This document shows positions 55,777 to 64,000 of a stretch of DNA of 64,000 bases, one piece after another. A program made the translations under genes and the position numbers. The notes under the pieces are model-generated. The model did no database searches and was not told the DNA's origin. It worked only from the letters and a program-made list of their open reading frames with translations. The stretch is from Hydractinia symbiolongicarpus (lineage: Eukaryota; Cnidaria; Hydrozoa; Anthoathecata; Hydractiniidae), in NCBI RefSeq assembly GCF_029227915.1, contig NC_079881.1, positions 10,329,501-10,393,500 of the forward strand, given 5' to 3'. Position 1 is the first letter of the stretch. The number at the start of each line of letters is the position of its first letter.

Positions 55777-58700
55777 CTAAAAACAACCAGTTCAAATTAC
55801 TTTCTATTCTTCAAAATTCGATGTTTTTCGGTATAAAAATGCAAGCATTAAAGTGTTAAGTCCACTGACGTTTACCTTATACTTTTAAATTCGTCAGTCA
55901 TTTCTAAGTGTAATAGTATATACCATTGTTTTCCTCTCCTATTTGAGGTCTTTTAGTACATTTTTAATAGTTACTTTCAAAATGATATACGACACGTTTT
56001 ATTTTTAACATGTTTCGACTTTACCAAAGTCATCTTCAGAATATTATACAAAAGTTGATACATACACTCTTTATACAAAAATTTTTTCGAAAGTTATTTA
56101 AATATTTCCCAAAAGTACAATTATTACCACGATTACCGACCCAGTCGCGAAGTTATCAAAAACATGGTATCCTGAAAAAGTTGAAGAAAAACAATATTGT
56201 TATTTTAAAGCCGGACAAGGGAAATGGGGTAGTAATCTTAGACAGAAAGGATTGTGAAAAAGGCATCTTGGATATCATTTTAGACACTACTAAATTTAAA
56301 AAACTCGACGAAGATCCAACATTGAAGAGAGAAGGACAGTTACAACGTTTTCTTAGGAATTTAAAGAAAAAAGGTTTTTTTAGTGACAAAGTGTACAACG
56401 ATATATATCCCAGTGGTTCTCAACCGGCCAGAATATACGGCCTTCCTAAAATGCATAAATCTTTTGAAAATTTACCTAAATTTAGGCCTATTATATCTTC
56501 CATAGGCACATGTAACTATCAACTTGCCAAGTTTTTAGGTGGTTTATTATCTGCTGTAATTCCCAAGGATTACTGTACTGCAGATACTTTCACTTTCGTT
56601 GAGGAATTAAAAAAGGTGAGTAAATCCGACAAGTTTATGGTTTCTTTCGATGTTTGTAGTCTTTTCACGAACATACCATTGAATAAAACATTAGATCTTG
56701 CAGTTCAACTTGTAATTGCCGGAAATCGTAAACTCAAAATCACAAAATCTGAACTAAAACAATTATTCGTTTTTGCAACGTCATCCTCGAATTCTTTGTT
56801 CAATAATGAAATGTATGAACAGGTCGATGGTGTTGCCATGGGCTCGCCGCTGGCACCTATTTTAGCGAATCTTTTCATGGGCGTTAAAGAAAAGGAATGG
56901 ATAAAAAATTACTCGAGTTGTGGCCCAACATACTACCGTAGATATGTGGATGACATTTTTGCTTTATTTAACGATGAAAGTGAAGCGTTGGCCTTTTTTG
57001 AATACTTGAATCAGAGACACCCTAATATAAAATTTACCTTAGAAAAACAAGTTGATGGTAAACTTCCTTTTCTTGACATTTTAATTGAGAACACCAGTGA
57101 CAAATTTTATACTTCTGTGTTCCATAAGTCAACCTATACTGGCCTTTTAACTAATTATTTTAGTTTCACTCCCAAAATCTATAAAATAGGTCTCATTAAA
57201 ACACTAATTGACAGGACTTTCAAAACTAACAACAGTTGGAAACACTTTGACATTAATATTAAGGCTCTGACTGAAATTTTGAGAAAAAACTTTTTTCCTA
57301 CAAAACTGGTAAACCGCCATATTTCAAATTACCTTGATAATAATTTTTCTACAGCTGTCAGTACAGAGACAACTAATGTATTAGAAAAGAGGTATTTTAA
57401 ATTGCCTTTTATTGGCAAGTACTCTAATACTGCCAAAGAAAAAGTCAATCAACTTGTCAATAAGATGTGTAAAGAAATCAATGTGTGCCTCGTTTTTAAG
57501 TCATGTAAAATTAAAGATTATTTTTCTTGCAAGGACAGAGTTCCTGAATCTTTTAAATCTGGACTTGTGTATAAATTTGTTGGTGCTAGTTGTAATGCTA
57601 GCTATGTGGGTGAAACCACCAGGCACATTTTTAGTAGAGTTAAAGAACATTTGAAAACTGATAAAAACTCACAAATATTTAAGCATATGCAGTCAAATCT
57701 TAACTGTAAATTACTATGTAACGAAAATTGTTTTTCTATTTGGATTATGCAGACACTGATTGGCAGAGGAAACTCAAAGAGGGTATGCATATTTCTTGGT
57801 TGAAACCAGACCTCAATAAACAAGTTAAGCATTGCATCATCAATTTATCCGTTTAATTTTTTTGTTTTGTATTAGCCGCTTGTTCAATATCTGGGAATTA
57901 TTTAATTGTCTTAAACAAATTGTGTATATAAATTTTATTCAACTAACTTTTGTTAGTTTATCTAATATTATTTTGTCAATATGGATTAGCTTGTGTATAA
58001 TTCATATAAAATTGTACTTTTGGGAAATATTTAAATAACTTTCGAAAAAAATTTTGTATAAAGAGTGTATGTATCAACTTTTGTATAATATTCTGAAGAT
58101 GACTTTGGTAAAGTCGAAACATGTTAAAAATAAAACGTGTCGTAATTTTTATGAAAATACTTTGCAATCTTGTGTTGCTACGAAGTTTTGGAAAAATGAT
58201 ATACATGCAGATTACATATAATGAACTTAAACTTAAATTAACATACCCTCCAGTATTTCGGCTAAGAAGGGTATTGTTTCTGGTACGAAGACCATATAAC
58301 TCTCGCCCATTCGGTGGTAGATCTCTTCCATTACTTGTAGGGAAGCCAAGCGAACCTGCAAATTTCAAATTTGTGACATTAGTAGTAAAAAAAGACATTG
58401 AAGCTTTTTTACGAAGAGAATCTAGTTTGGCTGAACCTTATTATACCTGCGGGGGGCTGATCTTTTTTTGTGCATGACATAAAAAAAATTCAATTTCCTG
58501 GAATTTCCCGCCATTTTTGAACACGTGGTCTGTTTTTTTTAGAATTTTTTTTCAGCAAGCTAATGTAAAACAGTTTTGTTGCGTTGCTTTGTTTTAAAAT
58601 AATTTTAAATATGCTAATGAATGTTTTTGTGTTACGAAGGATACATACCACAACGTGTATATAATGCAGATCAGAATTTTTGTATTATAAGGACCAGAAA

Positions 58701-61700
58701 ATTTTATATATATATGACGTCATTCATGATCCCTATGACGTTATCAATTTTTTTTTGTACCTAGAATTAGTTTGTATTAAGACATTCTACAACTGTGCCA
58801 AGTTTTATCTCTTACACATACCGTAATTCCTCTTTTTATTAAGCTATTAAGCCCCCTGTCTAAAACCTCCAGAATGTAATAAGCCCCCGGGGGCTAAAAA
58901 GAGGAATTACGCCCCCGGGTTACAAGGGCCAAAAAAGCTTAGGTACAATAGGGCTAAAGCAATTTCTTAGTCTAAATCCTAGCAATTTTATTGTTGTTTT
59001 ACAATCTATCCTGTTTTTTTCCACCGTATAATTTGTTACCTCTCTTTATTAACCAATCGTCTTTAGCAGACAGACTCCATAAGGAAGATGATCTACAATT
59101 TGATTCCTTACAATAAAACTGTACGTGTTAGGTCTAAATTGTTATTAGCAAAGTTTAGCAGTGAAGACACAAGGAGTGTTGTTATTTGACATGTGCCTTG
59201 GATCTAGTGCGGGTCCTTGAGTGGTGACTCAAGGACCAGCCACCATACAAAAACATCATGCCATCTTTGGACAACATCAAAACAAAAATGTATAGCCGTT
59301 ACAAATTGTATTTTTATTTACAACTTGTTTAGTGCATTCTTTAAAACATGTTTTCTTAGAAAGACGTCACTTCAATTAAAAAAATCTAACAATATTCTAT
59401 TCAGAACATAAAAACACTACAGCTTACCATAGAATTGTCGCTTTTGGTTTTTAAGAGCATTTGATGATTTAATGGCTTCCAACACGCAGTGTCATTAACA
59501 GCAGAAGCCAAATTAACAAGACACGGCGATAGGTGGATTTTCACAAAAGATGGGTAGGACTTTGAGTCATATATGCCATTTTCAAGCTACAGAAAAGAAA
59601 AAATCCGATAGTTGGCAATTCCCTAACACACACAATGTTTAATTGAAAATATAAAACGCACCTGATCAACCAACGGTTGCATCATGGAATCAAATCTTTC
59701 TTTATTCATAAAACCTTGTGTATCAAAATGAAATGTGTTACAAAGAGTGTCCAGTACACTCTCAACTAATTCCTGGCATGACGTCTTTGCAATGTGTGTT
59801 AAATTCTTAAAATCTACAATGAGAATAAATTAAAAAAATTTCTCACATATTTAATTAAAAGGTTTTTACGGTCCAAACTCGTACAAAAATCTTCACAAGT
59901 GTGTTAATCTTACTGGGATTTATGGTATTCAGGTCTTTTAATATCTCCATTGATTTCTTAAGTGTATATCCGACAAAAAGCAGGAACAAACTTTTCAAGG
60001 ACTTTGAAAGAGCCACTGACAATCTGTAAAAGACTATTAACTTTTTTGAGATGATGTCTTCCTGCGTTGACCAATTAAAAAACTAAATAAAAAATTCATT
60101 GGGTTTGAGAACATTAATACAGAACAGCTAGCGGATGGTTAGTTTAAAATCGCCTGGGAAAGAAAGATATATAGAGCACCCAGAGCCTGGACACGTAGGG
60201 TTGATTGTCCCTTCACCCGAGGCCTTCAAAATTGTTTCTTTTCAAAGAACCAATAGGAATGAGTTTTCTTTTAACCAATAGAAATAAAGTATTATTATCT
60301 TTGCACGGCTTACTACATACAAAGTATTCTTCAGGTTTCAAGAATGTCCCCTGAAATAACCGGGCTAGAACGTTCCTTGGCCAAAACTTCCCTTTAGAAG
60401 CACACACGTCTAATCTAATGTAAAAAGTTCAATCCACAGAATTTGAATCTATGTGTTAAAAATCATGTAATTAGATAAATCTAATAATTATTGGGCAAGA
60501 TTTGCTGTTTTTTATAGCTAGGTTTTTGGTCAGACAAAACAGAGGAAAGCAATGCTAACTAGCCAAACTAGGGTACTTTTTGCTGACCAGCCACAATATA
60601 GCTATTAACTATAGCTAGCTACCCAAAAATTGTAGGTAATACTTAGCTGGATTGCTTAAAAATTAAAAAAAATCCGGAAATATTCAAGTGAACACGAGCT
60701 TGGGAATTAAAAATTCTACCAATCAGCGTTTAAAACTGGGATGAAACATTCTGAAACAGAACAAGCATTCAAAATGTTTTGTTTGCGAACAGGACGACGT
60801 TTTAAATCCGGCTAGAACAACCCTATTTATACCATCACCGATTCAAACCTGGAGAAAAAAACACAGAAGGAGAAACAATCTTCAGATTCTATTGAAACAA
60901 AGTAAGAGGTTCTGGAAAGTGGCTGTATAGTATCTTAATTTTAAACTCGGGCAGTTATGTAAATAAATTATTTGTACATTGAAATCTGCAATTATGATTC
61001 GTTTTGAGTAAACAATTACAGTAATCTCTGGTTGGTTAATTTCTAAATGACAAGCTTGTTGTTAAAGTAATTTTTTCTCCTCAAAACCACCTTCTGAAAA
61101 ACTAACTCTTTAATGAAGACTTTGTTGACTTTTTCTTAAACTTTTTTTATCTTAAGCGAATTTAATTTGGCACAGAAAAAACACGTGTATGCATACTGTA
61201 GCAAAATATCACCTCACTGTGACATCTTTTCTGAAACACAAACATTATCTTTGTAAAGTTTAATTAGTTGCGGTGACGAATTTTTTGATTATGCATCGAG
61301 AACAATGGACATGCGCACACATATGCATAGGCAAAGTATATAAACAACAAATCGTAATGATTAAAGATAAAGTGAAAAAAAAAACTGACCCAGAAATTAA
61401 ACAGATAAAATAAAAGTTGAGAAAAAACAATTTTAATGCATTTTCAATCTTATATTCCTGAACATCTATAGTTTGGTGTAAATAGGGAATTTGGCTATGT
61501 GGTCCTTCTTTTCTTGCCTTTGTAAGCAATCGCAACTTATCTATTAATATTTTCGTATGCATTTTTTCTTGAAACACTTACAATACTCAAGAAACATTTT
61601 TTCGGCCTTTGGCTGGCCTATTGTCATCAGCACTTTTTCATAAGATCAGTCAGGCATACTGTAGCTTGTAAAAAAGCTTAATATTACAGCTTTATGAATA

Positions 61701-64000
61701 TTTTCATAGTTTTTATTAAACATTTTGTATGCAATGGTTCCAACTATATTCAGTAAAGTTTCCATCCAAATTTAATCGACAGCGATGTGTTACAGCCAGC
61801 TTTCCACAGAATAAAGTAAGTCCATATTAAAGAACATTTTGGATAAATAGTTATTAAATAACCATTTTTGTATAGACTTAGGAAGGCTCTAAAATCGAAA
61901 AGTTTACGCTAAACGTCAATCTGACGTAATTACAATATCGAAAAGCATCACATTTTTCATCAAAATAAGTAACTACTCAGAGTCATTATATCGGCTTTAA
62001 AACCAACAGGATTTGTGATCACAGCCTAGGTAGCATATACCATTTTGGGCTGTCCAAATGTTAATTTACCAACCGAATTAGGTATGTCACCATTGTGAAT
62101 GTACTATAGTTGCACTTTTTAAAGCGAGATAAAGAGTTTATGCAGCCTCTGCATCTAGTTAAGTTTACAGACATTTTTCTTAATAAACGGGAGTTAGAAT
62201 CGAGACCTAAAATACGCTAATATTAGCAGCGAAAATCTGAAAATCACAAGGCAGAAACATATTTTTTGAGATTACACAGAGCTCAGCAACATTTTTATAG
62301 TATTGGCTAGCGTTGAAACTTGTAAAAGCAACATAAGTGAACTTTACCGTTTGCTAACATATCATGACTTAAAAAATAAAGACAATGCATACAATTAAAA
62401 AAAGCCGTTTTAAACATTTTTTTAATTGGATTTACAAGATTTTGAGGCACACCACAATGAGACTACAGAACAGAAACCCCTTTCTGAGGTCCGATGATGG
62501 GGAATAGTCACATCCTAATAATATTTATTTTAAGATTTTGAGCTACCTAGTACCTTGCCAGAGTTTCTATCAGGACAAAAGAGTACTAGCAATTTGTGTT
62601 TGGAACATGCATCCTCTATATTTTTTTTGTTTTAAAATTGATAGTTCAGTCAAACCAAGAGGTCCGTCAAAGTTTCGGGCATTAAACACATACTCAAAAA
62701 TTTTTTGTTTTGACTTTGCAGATGTCAAAGGCTCAATGATATATTTTCAATGATATATTTTCATAATAACATGAACTTCTTTTAATCATAACTAAAAATC
62801 TATTCAAAATGTACTCACCTCCAAATACAATGGTCTCAATGTATTTTCAGAAAGCTTGAAAACTAAATCACAAAATGCTTGTATGCCTAAGTCTTCCAGA
62901 CTTTTAAGAAAACCATCATCTTCAGAAACCATGTCTGATTGAATGTCAAAGATTTTCTTAAATATCTTTGTAATCAGTGAAGTAAAATTAACATTTGCGT
63001 CAGCCTTCGAAATATGTTTAAAACTAAAGCGATACACATCAACAATAGTTACCAATAACTTCTGAAAAAGCAAAAAGCAGTAGCAATTATTTTACTAAGT
63101 TAACATTTTGAATGTAACGTTATACTGGTTGAATTACAATTACGAAATATGATTAAAATCACCTTGTTTGTAGCAAGAAGTTTATCAAAACAAACATCGA
63201 TTGCAGGAAAGAGGACTCTAGGAGGTAATAATTTGCCCATATCTTCTTTGACCAACATGATTTTCTTCGACAATACATCATCATTTATTTTCAGATTAAT
63301 AAATTCACAAATTGCAACTTTATGTAACATGTCTGAAATGTGAGGACTGAGAAACATCGGCACACATTGTAATACTTTGTGAAGAGCAGTAATACAGCTT
63401 GACAGAAGCAGCACACAATTCCTAAAAACCATAAAATGATATTTACGGTACTAGTTTTTGTGACGGGAAGAAAAATTTCAAAAGAAATTTCTTGTCACAG
63501 GCAGTTTGATTCGAATAAAATTCTCTTGTGCGGTTATTTATAAAAGATACCCGCATGTTAAGCAGAGGGTGAGGAAAAAAGAATGAGAAAAGCAGAAATA
63601 GGGTCGGGGAACAAAATTTCCGAGATGTTGCATTCATTCTAATAATGACAATAACCTTTGGGTTCACATTACAAATAACATAAATTTTGGTAAATATTCC
63701 GGTCTTAACATAATAAACACCTGCTACATATAAAAAGGAATTGTGAGCGTCACTCAATAAACTAGGTCAATATACATGTTACTCATACTTAATCTGTTTG
63801 TTTCCTGAAAAAGTTATTTTTATAGAAATAGTGTATTCATACTTGTTGTCCACTGTCAAGTCAGCATTAATTTTATCCAGTATGGGTGTTAGAAGCATTG
63901 GTAGATGGGGCAAAATATCAGCCTTGAGATGTGAGCATAGTTGCGCAACACAAAGTACTGCATTGATACTAACTAATTGATTACATGCTTCATTGCCATA
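55688..64000 (-). CDS. HEATR1: HEATR1 (UTP10) gene, 3' part, multi-exon
   Basis: Coding exons on the minus strand, from 64000 leftward: 64000-63843, 63421-63163, 63061-62819, (62731-62694 tentative), 60023-59897, 59805-59662, 59586-59428, 58355-58247 and 55776-55688, about 440 codons. The reading phase is consistent across each confident junction and all confident introns are GT-AG. Recognisable C-terminal landmarks include PRVLFPAI, LSENTLRPL, FDTQGFMNKER, LVDQLENG, CWKPLNHQMLLKT, VPETIPFLAE and a final QKYF stop. HEATR1/UTP10 is a large HEAT-repeat protein of the UTP-A (t-UTP) part of the SSU processome, needed in the nucleolus for pre-rRNA transcription and processing. The N-terminal part lies right of the window. 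No frameshift is seen. Confidence 0.9.
55979..55990 (+). repeat. Left copy of candidate 12-bp target duplication
   Basis: AAAATGATATAC lies immediately outside the left end and recurs at 58193-58204. Confidence 0.65.
55988..56122 (+). repeat. Left inverted terminal repeat of the element
   Basis: 135 bp matching the reverse complement of 58010-58144 with a single mismatch in an A/T run. The outer 3 bp may be a chance match with the target repeat. Confidence 0.92.
55991..56039 (-). ncRNA. Hammerhead-ribozyme-like motif, left repeat
   Basis: Same core on the minus strand; the GTC cleavage triplet ends exactly at 55991, the inferred left end of the element. Confidence 0.55.
56010..57803 (+). 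CDS. Penelope-like reverse transcriptase/GIY-YIG protein
   Basis: 597 codons. RT landmarks in order: LKPDKGNGVVILD near residue 68, LPKMHK near 145, FRPIIS, SFDVCSLFTNIP, GVAMGSPLAPILANLFM near 274, catalytic YVDD at 312-315, then LPFLDI and HKSTYTG. The C-terminal GIY-YIG endonuclease shows VYKF at 520-523 and YVGETTR at 532-538. It would copy element RNA and nick the target. The first ATG and about 38 residues lie inside the terminal repeat, so the natural start is lost. From about 57700 the family C-terminus continues in another frame up to a stop near 57856, showing a frameshift. Confidence 0.85.
   Translation: MFRLYQSHLQNIIQKLIHTLFIQKFFRKLFKYFPKVQLLPRLPTQSRSYQKHGILKKLKKNNIVILKPDKGNGVVILDRKDCEKGILDIILDTTKFKKLDEDPTLKREGQLQRFLRNLKKKGFFSDKVYNDIYPSGSQPARIYGLPKMHKSFENLPKFRPIISSIGTCNYQLAKFLGGLLSAVIPKDYCTADTFTFVEELKKVSKSDKFMVSFDVCSLFTNIPLNKTLDLAVQLVIAGNRKLKITKSELKQLFVFATSSSNSLFNNEMYEQVDGVAMGSPLAPILANLFMGVKEKEWIKNYSSCGPTYYRRYVDDIFALFNDESEALAFFEYLNQRHPNIKFTLEKQVDGKLPFLDILIENTSDKFYTSVFHKSTYTGLLTNYFSFTPKIYKIGLIKTLIDRTFKTNNSWKHFDINIKALTEILRKNFFPTKLVNRHISNYLDNNFSTAVSTETTNVLEKRYFKLPFIGKYSNTAKEKVNQLVNKMCKEINVCLVFKSCKIKDYFSCKDRVPESFKSGLVYKFVGASCNASYVGETTRHIFSRVKEHLKTDKNSQIFKHMQSNLNCKLLCNENCFSIWIMQTLIGRGNSKRVCIFLG
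58010..58144 (-). repeat. Right inverted terminal repeat of the element
   Basis: Reverse-complement partner of 55988-56122. 48 further bases of element sequence follow it before the right target repeat. Confidence 0.92.
58093..58141 (+). ncRNA. Hammerhead-ribozyme-like motif, right repeat
   Basis: In order: CTGAAGA; one extra T; stem II GACTTT/AAAGTC with loop GGT; GAAA; stem III ACATG/CGTGT (one wobble); and cleavage triplet GTC ending at 58141. Helix I with the flanks is weak, so activity is uncertain. Hammerhead ribozymes are established in Penelope-like terminal repeats. Confidence 0.6.
58193..58204 (+). repeat. Right copy of candidate 12-bp target duplication
   Basis: AAAATGATATAC, identical to 55979-55990. 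It defines the right end of the insertion at 58192. Confidence 0.65.
58247..58355 (-). CDS. HEATR1: HEATR1 penultimate exon
   Basis: 109 bases, acceptor aatttgcag, donor GAGG/GTATGT in phase 1. Encodes VRLASLQVMEEIYHR and VPETIPFLAEILE, matching the family's VRFAAL and LPESIPFLAELMED blocks. Confidence 0.9.
58356..59427 (-). other. HEATR1 intron with a palindromic repeat
   Basis: 1072 bp, A+T-rich with poly-T runs and a short TA tract near 58708. No coding potential seen except the GC-rich inverted repeat listed separately. Confidence 0.7.
58823..58910. repeat. Small inverted-repeat (MITE-like) element
   Basis: GTAATTCCTCTTTTTA at the left is repeated in reverse complement at 58895-58910. 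Between them lies the GC-rich palindrome AGCCCCCGGGGGCT (58882-58895), unlike the A+T-rich surroundings. No transposase. It resembles a short non-autonomous element; the family is not recognised. Confidence 0.45.
59428..59586 (-). CDS. HEATR1: HEATR1 exon
   Basis: 53 codons, acceptor ttttctgtag, donor ATG/GTAAGC. It begins LENG, directly continuing LVDQ of the previous exon, and holds CWKPLNHQMLLKTK, one of the most conserved blocks of the protein. Confidence 0.9.
59662..59805 (-). CDS. HEATR1: HEATR1 exon
   Basis: 48 codons, phase 0 at both ends. Encodes FDTQGFMNKERFDSMMQPLV, very close to the animal HEATR1 FDTQ-F--KER segment. Acceptor placed at ttttaag by phase; gtag at 59814 is an alternative that would shift the phase. 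Confidence 0.87.
59897..60023 (-). CDS. HEATR1: HEATR1 exon
   Basis: Acceptor cttttacag, donor CTT/GTGAAG (a second GT 12 bases on, at GTACGA, is also in phase). Encodes SLKSLFLLFVGYTLKK, matching the family's LKGLF-LFAGH segment. Confidence 0.8.
60024..62693 (-). other. Long HEATR1 intron
   Basis: About 2.7 kb of A+T-rich sequence without supported coding exons, apart from uncertainty over the missing DWA-motif exon. It contains two AACCAATAG motifs near 60248-60282 and, on the plus strand, CCAAT at 60719 followed about 105 bp later by tatttata. Confidence 0.55.
62694..62731 (-). CDS. HEATR1: Tentative short HEATR1 exon
   Basis: A 38-base stretch ends at donor GA/GTATGT in the phase needed by the next exon (GA+A = Glu). 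The proposed acceptor attgag lacks a pyrimidine tract, and the family's DWA motif expected here is missing. The true exon may lie elsewhere in 60024-62818. Confidence 0.3.
62819..63061 (-). CDS. HEATR1: HEATR1 exon, BP28CT region
   Basis: 81 codons in phase 0 at both ends; acceptor ctttttcag and a perfect donor GAG/GTGAGT. It contains DLVFKLSENTLRPLYLE, which aligns with the conserved KLSE-T-RPL motif of the family. Confidence 0.87.
63163..63421 (-). CDS. HEATR1: HEATR1 exon, start of BP28CT region
   Basis: The acceptor tggtttttag precedes 63421 and the donor AAG/GTGATT follows 63163. The 259 bases complete the split lysine codon and add 86 codons. Landmarks MFLSPHISDMLHKV and LLPPRVLFPAID match the family's C-terminal HEAT region. 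Confidence 0.87.
63422..63842 (-). other. HEATR1 intron
   Basis: 421 bp with GT donor and TTTTTAG acceptor on the minus strand. Nothing else is seen in it. Confidence 0.7.
63843..64000 (-). CDS. HEATR1: HEATR1 exon, partial at window edge
   Basis: Open on the minus strand to the edge. It encodes a HEAT-repeat segment including VLCVAQLCSHLK and ILPHLPMLLTPILD, and ends at donor AA/GTATGA in phase 2. A possible acceptor at 63973 means the exon may begin there instead. Confidence 0.75.

Larger units (their letters stand above)
55991..58192 (+). mobile_element. Penelope-like retroelement, 5'-truncated
   Basis: The element has an RT plus GIY-YIG reading frame between 135-bp inverted terminal repeats (pseudo-LTRs), flanked by a 12-bp direct repeat. 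It lies in the last HEATR1 intron, opposite to HEATR1 transcription. Inverted or direct pseudo-LTRs, hammerhead motifs in them and 5' truncation are known traits of Penelope-like elements. The ORF is shorter than the usual 750-850 residues and the 3' end is frameshifted, so this copy is probably dead. Confidence 0.88.
55777..58246 (-). other. Last HEATR1 intron
   Basis: 2470 bp; about 2.2 kb of it is the Penelope-like element. Without the element and one target repeat the intron would be about 256 bp. 55800-55978 otherwise shows nothing notable. Confidence 0.8.

Noticed and set aside
55979-58204. Group II intron or LTR retrotransposon
   Set aside because: The RT carries a C-terminal GIY-YIG domain and Penelope-type motifs; there are no gag, integrase or intron domain V features.
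57976-58398. 140-codon minus-strand frame resembling the start of the retroelement ORF
   Set aside because: The similarity is the inverted terminal repeat read from the other side. Its upstream part overlaps the HEATR1 penultimate exon in a different frame.
58121-58477. 118-codon plus-strand frame
   Set aside because: It is antisense to the HEATR1 exon 58247-58355 and its introns; no family resemblance.
61260-61577. 105-codon minus-strand frame in the long intron
   Set aside because: Low-complexity, hydrophobic tail from A+T-rich DNA, with no match to the missing HEATR1 segment and no splice sites in the right phase.
63798-63980. 60-codon plus-strand frame at the window edge
   Set aside because: Shadow of the HEATR1 exon on the opposite strand.

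Overview
The window is eukaryotic nuclear DNA, almost certainly from an animal. About 86% of it (1 to about 55580) is one head-to-tail tRNA-gene array. The remaining 8.4 kb is A+T-rich sequence carrying the 3' end of an intron-containing protein gene on the minus strand. That gene is recognisable as HEATR1 (yeast UTP10), a nucleolar SSU-processome protein. A Penelope-like retroelement sits in its last intron. Animal-type tRNA bodies, spliceosomal introns and the retroelement family point to a metazoan, possibly a cnidarian or other invertebrate. The species cannot be fixed from sequence alone.

Array (1-55580). I count 92 units: 64 complete long units of about 617 bp, 27 short units of about 580 bp, and a decayed last unit. 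The window opens inside the array, so its true length is larger. A long unit beginning at S holds tRNA-Val(AAC) (+, S to S+72), tRNA-Gln(CTG) (+, S+113 to S+184), elongator tRNA-Met(CAT) (+, S+316 to S+388) and tRNA-Val(CAC) (-, S+453 to S+525). Short units carry one and the same 37-bp deletion that removes the 3' half of Val(AAC); the other three genes remain (Gln S+76, Met S+279, Val(CAC) S+416). The window therefore holds roughly 340 full-length tRNA genes. Superimposed higher-order periods (2974, 2432, 1813, 1851 bp and others) show recent block duplication by unequal exchange.

RNA polymerase III logic inside a unit. The two Val genes diverge from a 91-bp spacer and form a near-perfect 73-bp inverted repeat. 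No T4 tract separates Val(AAC) from Gln, and the first plus-strand T4 lies after a 54-nt foldable element directly 3' of Gln, so a Val-Gln-hairpin precursor is predicted. Met ends at a palindromic GGCTTTTAAAAGCC terminator, whose plus-strand T4 is lost in about 30 long units but in no short unit. Val(CAC) has its own minus-strand T4.

Right flank (55581-64000). The array decays within about 110 bp of the HEATR1 stop codon (55688-55690, minus strand). HEATR1 coding exons run leftward from the window edge at 64000, with consistent splice phases. The last intron (55777-58246) contains an antisense Penelope-like element of about 2.2 kb. The element has an RT plus GIY-YIG reading frame, 135-bp inverted terminal repeats with one mismatch that each carry a hammerhead-ribozyme-like core, and a candidate 12-bp target-site duplication. 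Its left end coincides with the predicted ribozyme cleavage site. The other long introns show no further genes.
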